DNA from: Methylotenera_A sp040079935
GTDB taxonomy: Bacteria; Pseudomonadota; Gammaproteobacteria; Burkholderiales; Methylophilaceae
Length of the DNA: 64,000 nucleotides
Assembly (NCBI GenBank): GCA_040079935.1
Contig: JBEBJI010000009.1
Coordinates: 19,013-83,012, forward strand
Reading direction: 5' to 3'
Position 1 is the stretch's first letter. Each line of letters begins with the position of its first letter. A program made the position numbers and the translations under genes. Below are positions 7,805 to 15,838 of the stretch, piece after piece. The notes beneath the pieces were generated by a model. It saw nothing but the letters and a program-made list of their open reading frames with translations. It did no database searches and was not told where the DNA came from.

Positions 7805-9082
7805 CTAGTTATTCATTGGACCCCAAGCCGGTTCACGCACATCGCCGCCAGTGGCATCATTCAAACGTTGACGCACTTTGCCATCGGCCGAAACTGCCGC
7901 TAGAGCGCCACGACCGCGCGCTTTTGTGGCATATAAAATCACGCGGCCATTTGGCGCAAAACTGGGCGATTCATCTTGTGAACCTTCACTTAATAATTGC
8001 ACTTGCCCGCTGGCTAAATCGTGCAGCGCCACTCTAAATTTTCCGCCATCGTTGCGAATATACGCTAAAGCTTTACCATCGGGCGAAAAATGTGGCGAAA
8101 CATTGTAAGCACCTTCAAACGTAACGCGACTAGGGCTGCCGCCATCGGCAGCCACTTTGTAAATTTGCGGCCTACCGCCACGATCGGAGCTAAAATAAAT
8201 CATGCTGCCATCGGGCGAAAATACAGGTTCGGTATCAATCGCGCTGCTTTTAGTGACTTGTTTTAAATTGCCGCCACTAGATGAAATCGTGTAAATTTGT
8301 GAATTGGCGCCGTAAGTGAGCACAATCGCCAGCTTGCTGCCATCAGGCGACCAAGCGGGCGCGCTATTGTTACCTTTATAATTCGCCAAAACTTCGCGAC
8401 TTCCACTTGTAAGCGATTGCACAAAAATAATCGGTTTTTTCTTTTCGAATGAAACGTAGGCGAGTTTAGTGCCATCGGGCGACCAAGCGGGCGAGATAAT
8501 CGGCTCATTAGATGACACCACAGTTTGCGGATTATAACCATCGGCATCTGCCACTTGCAGCGCATAGCGTTTGCCAGTTTTGGTGATGTAAGCAATGCGG
8601 CTGGCGAAAATGCCAGCTTGGCCAGTGAGTTTTTGATAAATAATGTCGGCAATTTTGTGCGCGGTAGAACGCACTTGGCTAGGTGCAATTTGATAATCCA
8701 TACCTGCCAACTGCGTTTGTTTTAGCGCATCCATTAAGTGAAAGCTCACCTTCAAGCGGCCACCAGCAATGCTTTCCAGATTGCCTACAGTAATAGCCTG
8801 CGCTTGCAAGGCAGTCCATTCGGCGTATTTAATTTGGGTGGGATTTGTCGGTAAGTTGGCCATGCCACGCGTTTCTAACACGCGAAATAAGCCGCTGCGG
8901 TGCAAATCAGCGGCGATAATTTCACTGATATTTTCTTTGGTGCTACCAGCGCCGCTAAACGGAACAATAGCAATAGGAATTTGTTGCGCGCCACCACCGC
9001 TAATTTCAATCTCTAGCGCGGCGTTGGCGATTGATGCGGCTAAAAAAACTGCACAAAAAAACATCCATCGAATTAGTTTCAT
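7805..9082 (-). CDS. tolB: Tol-Pal translocation protein TolB
   Basis: Periplasmic component of the Tol system that connects TolA and Pal. The signal peptide ends at ANA (residue 22). An N-terminal alpha/beta domain (about 25-160) is followed by a six-bladed propeller whose blades repeat the pattern PxxSPDGxxLAY (PAWSPDGTKLAYVSFE, PAWSPDGSKLAIVLTY, PVFSPDGSMIYFSSDRGG, PHFSPDGKALAYIRND). It has 425 residues, the normal length. Confidence 0.97.
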   Translation of the reverse strand: MKLIRWMFFCAVFLAASIANAALEIEISGGGAQQIPIAIVPFSGAGSTKENISEIIAADLHRSGLFRVLETRGMANLPTNPTQIKYAEWTALQAQAITVGNLESIAGGRLKVSFHLMDALKQTQLAGMDYQIAPSQVRSTAHKIADIIYQKLTGQAGIFASRIAYITKTGKRYALQVADADGYNPQTVVSSNEPIISPAWSPDGTKLAYVSFEKKKPIIFVQSLTSGSREVLANYKGNNSAPAWSPDGSKLAIVLTYGANSQIYTISSSGGNLKQVTKSSAIDTEPVFSPDGSMIYFSSDRGGRPQIYKVAADGGSPSRVTFEGAYNVSPHFSPDGKALAYIRNDGGKFRVALHDLASGQVQLLSEGSQDESPSFAPNGRVILYATKARGRGALAAVSADGKVRQRLNDATGGDVREPAWGPMNN

Positions 9083-9192
9083 AGGCTATTGGTTTCTTGT
9101 TTTTTAAAAAAGTTCGTTTAAATTCTACTGCAATCACGCCGCTATGCCACAGCATTTACACTTTATTACAACTTTTACGCTTCATTTACAAC

Positions 9193-10005
9193 CTAGTCAT
9201 TGGGTCTAAATTTCAGTTTCAAGTTTTTAAATTGCGCTTTTAAGCTTGGGTCATCCGGTAAAGGTAATGGCTCAGAGGCAATAATGGCACGCTCTACAGC
9301 CTCATCGCAAGTAGCATTTCCGCTAGATTTAGTAATGTTTGGGTTGCCACTAATTTGGCCTGTTGGCAGCACGCTTATCTCAAATATCAGCTGTGGGTTT
9401 CCATCGCCACACAGCGATTTATTTACGTTATTACGAATTTTAGTTTTAATTTTTTCGGTATATTCGCCAATTAAGCTGGCGTTGGCGGCGCTGCTGGCTT
9501 TTGCGTCATCCGCACCGCTTTCATTTAACATGTCTTCTTTTAACTTGCGTAATTTGTCGTCATTAATTTTCTTTTCAGCTGTTTTTTTCTCACGCAACTC
9601 ATCTTCGCGCGCTTCTTTTTTTATTTTATCTAAAGCCTCTTTTTTGCGCAGTTCGTCTAATTCTTTTAGTTTTTGTTCCTGTTCTTTTTGCGCTAATTCT
9701 TTTTTCTTTTTCTCTAACTCAATATCTACTTTGGGTTCTTCAGGCTTTGGTTTTTCCTCAACGATTGGCTTGGGTTCTGGCTTTGGCTCTGGTTTTTCTT
9801 CAGTAATCGGCTTCGGATCTACCTTAACCTCAGGCGGATTTGACTTCGGGATTTTGTCCCACAACTCCACTTCAGTCACATTCAAAACAGTGTGCGCGGC
9901 TTTCCAATTAAATGAAATGAGCATCGCTACCAGCAAAACCGCATGCACTAATAGCGCAAGTATGCCAGCTTTCCAAGAATCTGAATTTTCGTGCTTTCTT
10001 AACAT
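9193..10005 (-). CDS. tolA: Energy transducer TolA
   Basis: Inner-membrane protein that spans the periplasm and passes proton-motive force from TolQR to TolB/Pal. One membrane segment near the N-terminus (about 13-32) is followed by a Pro/Lys/Glu-rich stretch with KPEPKPEPKP repeats, a long Lys/Glu helix (about 95-165), and a C-terminal TolA/TonB-like domain (about 185-268: IKTKIRNNVNKSLCGDGNPQLIFEISVLPTGQI). At 270 residues it is shorter than E. coli TolA because the helical domain is short. Confidence 0.92.
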   Translation of the reverse strand: MLRKHENSDSWKAGILALLVHAVLLVAMLISFNWKAAHTVLNVTEVELWDKIPKSNPPEVKVDPKPITEEKPEPKPEPKPIVEEKPKPEEPKVDIELEKKKKELAQKEQEQKLKELDELRKKEALDKIKKEAREDELREKKTAEKKINDDKLRKLKEDMLNESGADDAKASSAANASLIGEYTEKIKTKIRNNVNKSLCGDGNPQLIFEISVLPTGQISGNPNITKSSGNATCDEAVERAIIASEPLPLPDDPSLKAQFKNLKLKFRPND

Positions 10006-10014
10006 GCTAAATTA

Positions 10015-10416
10015 TTATTTTGACCCTACTAAAAGTCCAACTTTGATGTCTTTATCAAGTTTTAACAATCCTAAAACAGCTACAACTTCATCATATTTAA
10101 CGTTTTTATCCGCAGCTATTACAACACCCCTTTTAGGATTCTCTTTAAGCTTCTGTTTGACTTTTAACAACAAAACATCTCTTGTTAGCGCGGTACTTTC
10201 CAACTCAACTTTACCATCTTTTTTTACTGTCAAGACAATCGGAGGAGCTGGGCGCTGACTTAGTCCACTTTGACCTACTTTTGGTAGCTCTACAATGCCC
10301 GGATTAGTCATCGGCGCGGTCACCATAAAAATTACTAACAATACGAGCGTCACGTCGATATAAGGCACGACGTTGATTTGATTCATCATGCGGCGTTTGC
10401 GGGTTCTGCTCATCAC
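10015..10416 (-). CDS. tolR: Tol system protein TolR
   Basis: ExbD/TolR family protein that forms the proton channel with TolQ. The single membrane segment near residues 15-36 carries the essential aspartate in INVVPYIDVTLVLLVIFMV. The rest is a periplasmic domain ending in GLLKLDKDIKVGLLV. It has 133 residues. It is separated from tolQ and tolA by about 10 bases on each side. Confidence 0.95.
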   Translation of the reverse strand: MMSRTRKRRMMNQINVVPYIDVTLVLLVIFMVTAPMTNPGIVELPKVGQSGLSQRPAPPIVLTVKKDGKVELESTALTRDVLLLKVKQKLKENPKRGVVIAADKNVKYDEVVAVLGLLKLDKDIKVGLLVGSK

Positions 10417-10425
10417 ATTACTCCT

Positions 10426-11112
10426 TTATGATTTACGCTGAAGAATATTCGTAAACTCTTCCATAAAACTCTCGTAACGCACCGATAATCGATCAACCGA
10501 GCTCGCAAAGCGGTTGTAGGCAATCACAGCAGGAATCGCCGCAAACAAACCAATCGCTGTAGCAACCAGCGCTTCTGCGATACCTGGTGCGACTTGGCTA
10601 AGCGTAGCTTGTGCAACATTCGATAAGCCTCGAAACGAATTCATAATTCCCCACACAGTGCCAAACAGCCCAATATACGGGCTTACCGAGCCGACTGACG
10701 CGAGGAACGGTAAATGTGCATCTAAGTCATCCAACTCGCGATTGTAAGCAGCGCGCATGGCGCGGCGCGAGCCTTCCATCACATCACTGACGTCCATTTT
10801 GGCTTCCATTCCAGGTTGTTGTTTATGGCGGACAAACTCTTTGAAACCCGCTTCAAATATGCTCGCCATGCCTTGTGGTTTGCGGCGACCAGCGGTGACG
10901 GCTTCATACAATTTATTTAAATCTCCACCGCTCCAAAATTTGTTTTCAAATTCTTCCGATTCAGTCTCTGCGCGCTTAATTGTCGCCACTTTAATAAAAA
11001 TGTACCACCACGAAAATAATGATGTAATCAGCAAAATTGCCATCACCGCCTGCACTGGCAAGCTGGCGCCCATGATGAGTGTCAGTAAAGACATATCGTT
11101 TGCTACTGTCAT
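10426..11112 (-). CDS. tolQ: Tol system proton channel protein TolQ
   Basis: MotA/TolQ/ExbB family inner-membrane protein. The three membrane segments are recognisable: one near the N-terminus (about 10-38) and two in the second half, including the conserved SVSPYIGLFGTVWGIMNSF and GIAEALVATAIGLFAAIPAVIAYN. It has 228 residues. Its start overlaps the ybgC stop by 4 bases (ATGA), so ybgC-tolQRAB-pal-cpoB is one transcriptional unit. Confidence 0.96.
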   Translation of the reverse strand: MTVANDMSLLTLIMGASLPVQAVMAILLITSLFSWWYIFIKVATIKRAETESEEFENKFWSGGDLNKLYEAVTAGRRKPQGMASIFEAGFKEFVRHKQQPGMEAKMDVSDVMEGSRRAMRAAYNRELDDLDAHLPFLASVGSVSPYIGLFGTVWGIMNSFRGLSNVAQATLSQVAPGIAEALVATAIGLFAAIPAVIAYNRFASSVDRLSVRYESFMEEFTNILQRKS

Positions 11113-11537
11113 AGTTGCTCCATTTTTTGTCTAATTTGTTCAGGAATGCCGATTGGTTTAAAAGTGATGGTATCCACGCAGGCCAATTTTATTCGCGCTT
11201 CAAGTAAAGTTTGCTGATTGGCCTTGTCTTCTTGATAGAGTTGGATTTTTTGAAAAAATTCAAAACTACTACGGCCTATTTTAATAAGTTCACTTGAGAT
11301 AGTCAGTAAATCGTCCAATTTTGCAGGTTTTTTAAATTGAATTTGCATGCTGTGTACTACAAAAACCAGCTTAAACTCATCGCGCAAATTGTTATGATCA
11401 AAGCCCAAATGGCGCAGCCACTCGGTGCGGGCGCGCTCTAAAAAATTGAGATATTGCGAATGATAAACCACGCCGCCCGCATCGGTGTCTTCGTAATAGA
11501 CTCGGGTTAGCCAGCTAAAAGTTTGATTACTCAGCAT
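11109..11537 (-). CDS. ybgC: Tol-Pal system acyl-CoA thioesterase YbgC
   Basis: Hot-dog fold thioesterase of the 4-hydroxybenzoyl-CoA thioesterase family. The active-site signature YYEDTDAGGVVYHSQYLNFLERARTEWLR is at residues 14-42, with the catalytic Asp in DTDAGGVVYH. It has 142 residues. It is the first gene of the tol-pal operon and is coupled to tolQ. Confidence 0.93.
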   Translation of the reverse strand: MLSNQTFSWLTRVYYEDTDAGGVVYHSQYLNFLERARTEWLRHLGFDHNNLRDEFKLVFVVHSMQIQFKKPAKLDDLLTISSELIKIGRSSFEFFQKIQLYQEDKANQQTLLEARIKLACVDTITFKPIGIPEQIRQKMEQL

Positions 11538-11589
11538 CGATGAATTCTAGCATAAAACATCATTTATACGTAAAATTAGCTAATAAAAG

Positions 11590-11628
11590 ATGCCCTGTGA
11601 GGCAATATCCATGCGGCTTGCAGGGCAG
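11590..11628 (-). repeat. 39-bp palindromic repeat
   Basis: Copy in reverse orientation between the ybgC start and the ruvB stop. The arms read ATGCCCTGTGAGGC and GGCTTGCAGGGCAG around the loop AATATCCATGC. It lies downstream of ruvB, where it could act in the ruvB mRNA 3' end. Confidence 0.85.
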
Positions 11629-11663
11629 GTGTTTTGGTGCTTATTTAATCCAAATTAAATTGC

Positions 11664-12701
11664 TTATTGCGGCCAAACTTCGCCAGTAGCCAAGCTTTTT
11701 GGTGCTTGCAAACCAAAATGCTGATACGCCAAACTGGTGGCAACTCGGCCACGAGGAGTGCGCATTAAATAACCTTGTTGAATCAAATATGGCTCGAGCA
11801 CGTCTTCAATGGTATCGCGTTCTTCGCCAATAGCCGCCGCTAAATTATCTAAGCCAACAGGCCCGCCACCGAATTTTTCTAGCACCGCTTGCAACAGCTT
11901 TCTGTCCATTACATCGAAACCTAAATTGTCCACATCCAGCATTTTAAGCGCGGCATCGGCTACTTCTGAGCTGACAATGCCGTCGGCTTTTACTTGTGCA
12001 AAATCGCGCACACGGCGCAGTAATCGATTAGAAATGCGCGGTGTGCCGCGCGAACGTTTGGCGACTTCTTGCGCGCCAGATTCGGTAATTTCGACTTCTA
12101 GCAAACCCGCGCTACGATGCACTATGCGACCAAGCTCTTCATTGGTGTAAAACTCTAAACGCGAAACAATACCAAAACGGTCTCTAAGTGGGTTAGTCAA
12201 CATACCCGCGCGCGTCGTTGCACCAATCAAGGTAAATGGCGGCAAATCCAAGCGCACACTTCGCGCAGCTGGTCCTTCGCCTATCATAATATCCAACCGA
12301 TAATCTTCCATGGCAGGGTACAAAATCTCTTCCACCACGGGAGAAAGGCGATGAATTTCATCAATAAAAAGCACATCGTTCGGCTCTAAATTGGTCAGCA
12401 ATGCAGCCAAATCGCCCGCCCGCTCTAACACTGGGCCCGAGGTTTGACGTAGATTCACGCCCATTTCTTTGGCAATAATATGCGCTAAAGTAGTTTTACC
12501 TAAACCTGGCGGCCCAAATAACAGCACGTGATCGAGTGCCTCACTACGGCCACGGGCGGCGTTGATAAAGATTTCTAGCTGCGCTCTAGCTTTTTCTTGG
12601 CCAATATATTCATCCAAGTCTTTTGGGCGTAGCGCGCGCTCAATAGCTTCTTCTTGTGGGCTTTCTGCGACTGGGGCGATGAGGCGGTCAGTTTCTATCA
12701 T
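11664..12701 (-). CDS. ruvB: Holliday junction branch migration helicase RuvB
   Basis: AAA+ motor that drives branch migration with RuvA. It has 345 residues. Walker A is LLFGPPGLGKTTLA (about 59-72) and Walker B FIDEIHRL (about 110); the sensor stretch GATTRAGMLTNPLRDRFGI and the C-terminal winged helix (ETIEDVLEPYLIQQGYLMRTPRGR) are intact. In this genome ruvB is split from ruvA by four unrelated genes. Confidence 0.97.
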   Translation of the reverse strand: MIETDRLIAPVAESPQEEAIERALRPKDLDEYIGQEKARAQLEIFINAARGRSEALDHVLLFGPPGLGKTTLAHIIAKEMGVNLRQTSGPVLERAGDLAALLTNLEPNDVLFIDEIHRLSPVVEEILYPAMEDYRLDIMIGEGPAARSVRLDLPPFTLIGATTRAGMLTNPLRDRFGIVSRLEFYTNEELGRIVHRSAGLLEVEITESGAQEVAKRSRGTPRISNRLLRRVRDFAQVKADGIVSSEVADAALKMLDVDNLGFDVMDRKLLQAVLEKFGGGPVGLDNLAAAIGEERDTIEDVLEPYLIQQGYLMRTPRGRVATSLAYQHFGLQAPKSLATGEVWPQ

Positions 12702-12717
12702 AGTAATTATTTAACCA

Positions 12718-14835
12718 TCATCTTATATTTAATATTGAAAAATTCTCAATCAATTGTTTCATTGGCAAAGGATGACCTAAATGTAAACCCTGCCCATAGT
12801 GCACGCCTATGCTTTTCAATTCATTTAATATAGCTTCATTTTCTACAAACTCTGCCACAGTTTGAATGTTCATAGCTTCGGCCACGCTGTGAATCGAACG
12901 CACCATTGCGTGATCAATTTTGTTGATATGCATGTCTTTCACAAATGAACCATCAATTTTCAGGTAATCCACTTCGAAGTTTTTTAGATACATAAATGAT
13001 GACATGCCGCTACCAAAATCATCTAGCGCAAAGCTACAGCCCAATTTTCTGAGCGAGGTAAACAGCTGAATAGTATTTTTTAAATTCACAATCGCTGCAG
13101 TTTCAGTAATTTCGAAGCAAATAGATTGTGGCGGAATTGAATAAATCACAAACTGCTCTCGTATGTAACCCAGCAAACTTTTGTCGCTTAAGGATGTGCC
13201 CGATAAATTGATCGAGAAGACATAATCACATTTTTCAGCACTATTGTTGAGTAGCTGGCGATAAGCCGAAAATGTATTTTTTATCACCCATCGATCAATA
13301 TTCGGCATCAAGTGATAACGCTCTGCCGATGGAATAAACGTGGTAGGCAACATGATTTTGCCATCAAAATTAATTTTTCTAATCAGCACTTCATAATGAG
13401 GCTGCTGAGATGCGTGCGAGGAAAGTGGCACGATAGGCTGACAATACAACATAAATTGCTCGTCATCAATTTCGTCCGTAATGTCAGAAACCGCTTCAAC
13501 TGCGCTTCTGCGTTGCGCCACTTCGACATCACCAGCACTGAATAAAAAGCTTTGGTTGCGTCCCGCTTCTTTGGCGGAGTAACACGCAGAGTCGGCCGCA
13601 TGAATCACTTCACTCACATTCTCAAAGTGAGCATTAATCACCACGATGCCAATACTGACGCCAACATTAAAAATTTTATCCTCAAAAATAAATCGATAAT
13701 CACGCACCAATTTAAGCAGCGCATTAGTGATTTGATTGGCATCGACCAAGCTGCAATTTTCGAGTAACAAACCAAACTCATCGCCGCCCAAGCGTGCGAG
13801 CGTGTCTCTATCGCGCATTCTGTTAGCTAGCAGTACGCTAATTTGGCGGAGCAATTCATCGCCCGCCGCGTGGCCGCAAGTGTCATTAACTAATTTAAAT
13901 TGGTCTAAATCGAGATAACAAAACACATGTTGCGCGCCATTTTCATGCACGCTCTTTAGGCTGCGATCTAACCTGACTTCAAACTCCCTACGGTTAATTA
14001 AACCTGTCAAATCATCATGTTGCGCTTGGTAACGTAGCATAACAGTAGCGTCATTGATTTTATCCTGCATCGATTCGTATGCTTGTTTCAAGCTGGTGGA
14101 CATCGTATTAAAACCTTTTTGCAAGGTTTTTAATTCACCACTGGAGTTTTCGAGAATGGTCTGTGCGAAAACACCTTCGCCCAACTTATTCACCGCGTGT
14201 GCGATTTCTTGAATAGGCTTTGTAATATTTCGTCCAATCTGCCAGGCGATTAAAGTACTTAGTAGCAAACCAAATAGGCCAATTAAGAATACTTTTGTAA
14301 TTAAATCTAGCTTTAGACTTTTTAGTGTTTGCTTACTTAGCTCTACATAAACTCGGCCAATTTCTTGTTGTGACACTATTTTTTTAGTACTTTCTGCAGA
14401 TTCATTGGCATGGCTAAAATCATCAATTTCAACCAAACTGCGGTAAATAGGTGACGTAAAAATAATGCCACGGTCTAATCTAAGTTCTTGATTATTCTGA
14501 TTTTTAATTTTATCAATCAGGTCAGCGGATAGTTCTGGGCCGCTTAACGCCAGCATTTGGCCTTTACTATTTAGCACCAATACAGTTCTCACTTCTTGTT
14601 CGGTAGTCAGCACTTGTTGCACTATTTTTTGCAACATCAAGCTATTGCCTGAAATCACACCATATTCAGCCGCTGGCGCTAGCTGCGAGGCAATGATGCG
14701 TCCGCGATCAAGCAGCGATTGGTTTAAGACGCCAAATACGTTGGAAATAGCATAGCCTGCCAAAATAATGGCAAATAGCAGGGCGGGAATTGTTCCCAAA
14801 AAAATTACCCTAGATTTAATGCCTAAATTCTTCAT
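12718..14835 (-). CDS. Membrane-bound GGDEF/EAL cyclic-di-GMP protein
   Basis: Layout: membrane segment about 10-33, a periplasmic sensor region about 34-178, a second membrane segment about 180-200, HAMP (about 200-255), GGDEF domain (about 268-435) and EAL domain (about 455-700). The GGDEF motif (350-354) is intact, with an RxxD inhibitory site five residues upstream (RDRD). The EAL signature reads EVL (482-484), an accepted variant, and DDFGSG, KIDGSFVKDM and the glutamates of the active site are present. It could therefore both make and break cyclic-di-GMP. It overlaps the upstream binding-protein gene by 20 bases, so the periplasmic protein is probably its input. Confidence 0.9.
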   Translation of the reverse strand: MKNLGIKSRVIFLGTIPALLFAIILAGYAISNVFGVLNQSLLDRGRIIASQLAPAAEYGVISGNSLMLQKIVQQVLTTEQEVRTVLVLNSKGQMLALSGPELSADLIDKIKNQNNQELRLDRGIIFTSPIYRSLVEIDDFSHANESAESTKKIVSQQEIGRVYVELSKQTLKSLKLDLITKVFLIGLFGLLLSTLIAWQIGRNITKPIQEIAHAVNKLGEGVFAQTILENSSGELKTLQKGFNTMSTSLKQAYESMQDKINDATVMLRYQAQHDDLTGLINRREFEVRLDRSLKSVHENGAQHVFCYLDLDQFKLVNDTCGHAAGDELLRQISVLLANRMRDRDTLARLGGDEFGLLLENCSLVDANQITNALLKLVRDYRFIFEDKIFNVGVSIGIVVINAHFENVSEVIHAADSACYSAKEAGRNQSFLFSAGDVEVAQRRSAVEAVSDITDEIDDEQFMLYCQPIVPLSSHASQQPHYEVLIRKINFDGKIMLPTTFIPSAERYHLMPNIDRWVIKNTFSAYRQLLNNSAEKCDYVFSINLSGTSLSDKSLLGYIREQFVIYSIPPQSICFEITETAAIVNLKNTIQLFTSLRKLGCSFALDDFGSGMSSFMYLKNFEVDYLKIDGSFVKDMHINKIDHAMVRSIHSVAEAMNIQTVAEFVENEAILNELKSIGVHYGQGLHLGHPLPMKQLIENFSILNIR

Positions 14836-15820
14836 GTTCCTTAGCCTCAGCCTCGTCTGCTTCTAGTACACTCTGGTAAATTTCCTCATCACTTTTTAAT
14901 TTAATATTAAGCGAGCGAGCCACTTGATAATTTACTGATATTGAAAAATATTTCGGTGCCTGCGGTGGTGGTAGCAAGCTAGGTGATTGTTGCGACTTTA
15001 ATGCAATTTCTGCCGCCTGCCTAGCCAACTGCTTACTGCTACTATACACCGCTGCCAGAGCCCCCGCACGCACATAAGATTGAGAGTAACCAATGACTGG
15101 CTTTTGATGACGGTAACTAGTGAGCAAAATCGGTTGCGCGGTTTCACGGTTGTAAATCATCGGATCTGGCACCGCCATCAATACATCAGATGTTTCTAGT
15201 ACGTCTTTTAATTTAGGGATTAAGTCAGGTTCACGGAACACATTTTCTTCCATTACAGAAAATCCGCTTTCTTCGCCTTCTTCTTTAATGGCATCAGCAA
15301 ATTGCGAAGAAGTTGGGCCTAACAATACCCCAATTTTTTTTGCTTCGGGGAGTATACTTCTCATTAAAAATATTTGCCTCCAAAAAGGCTGATCCAAAAC
15401 AATAGCGCCGAAATTGCCCAAATCGCGCTTAGCTTTTACCAATAAACTATTAAATGTGGGCATAGGTGTAAATACACCTAAAACAGGAGTGGTAAATTTC
15501 AACTTGGCGGAGGCCTCAAGCGCCTTAACACCTAAGGCAATAACGAGTTCACTATTTTCTGCAACAACCAGCTTTTCTGTCTCATGCAAAGCAAGCACCT
15601 TAACTTTGAGATTGTTATTTTTATTGTTGGCTAATTCAGCCTTAAATGTATCAATAAACTCTTGGTTAGCCTGCGTTTGTGCGCTTAGCACAATGGTAAC
15701 ACCCGTATAGGCATACGCTGAGAATGGCAAGCCTAGCCCAAGCATCAGCACTAAATGCGCTAATTCTTTCACAAAATCATTAACTTTTTTTATGTTGCCA
15801 TTCAAAATTGACCACTTCAA
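14816..15820 (-). CDS. Periplasmic ABC-type substrate-binding-like protein
   Basis: Resembles the ABC_sub_bind (TrpX-like) family of type I periplasmic binding proteins; no permease or ATPase gene is nearby. A hydrophobic signal segment (about 22-37, LVLMLGLGLPFSAYAY) precedes two lobes (GVTIVLSAQTQANQEFIDTFKAEL; GNFGAIVLDQPFWRQIFLMRSILPEAKKIGVLLGPTSS; AVPDPMIYNRETAQPILLTSYRHQKPVIGYSQSYVRAGALAAVYSS). The start is uncertain: TTG at 15820 is the longest reading, and a GTG at 15772 would give a more typical signal peptide. The overlap with the GGDEF/EAL gene and the adjacent receptor gene suggest a sensing rather than a transport role. Confidence 0.8.
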   Translation of the reverse strand: MKWSILNGNIKKVNDFVKELAHLVLMLGLGLPFSAYAYTGVTIVLSAQTQANQEFIDTFKAELANNKNNNLKVKVLALHETEKLVVAENSELVIALGVKALEASAKLKFTTPVLGVFTPMPTFNSLLVKAKRDLGNFGAIVLDQPFWRQIFLMRSILPEAKKIGVLLGPTSSQFADAIKEEGEESGFSVMEENVFREPDLIPKLKDVLETSDVLMAVPDPMIYNRETAQPILLTSYRHQKPVIGYSQSYVRAGALAAVYSSSKQLARQAAEIALKSQQSPSLLPPPQAPKYFSISVNYQVARSLNIKLKSDEEIYQSVLEADEAEAKEHEEFRH

Positions 15821-15838
15821 TTACTAATATAAATACAA

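Noticed and set aside
9200..10258. Open frame of 352 codons on the plus strand
   Set aside because: It is antisense to tolA and tolR, which are clear family members in the conserved tol order; the long frame results from the Lys/Glu-rich tolA sequence.
15821..15838. Possible riboswitch controlling the TonB receptor set
   Set aside because: The gaps between these genes are only tens of bases, and upstream of the receptor the DUF4349 gene ends 29 bases away, leaving no room for a structured leader.
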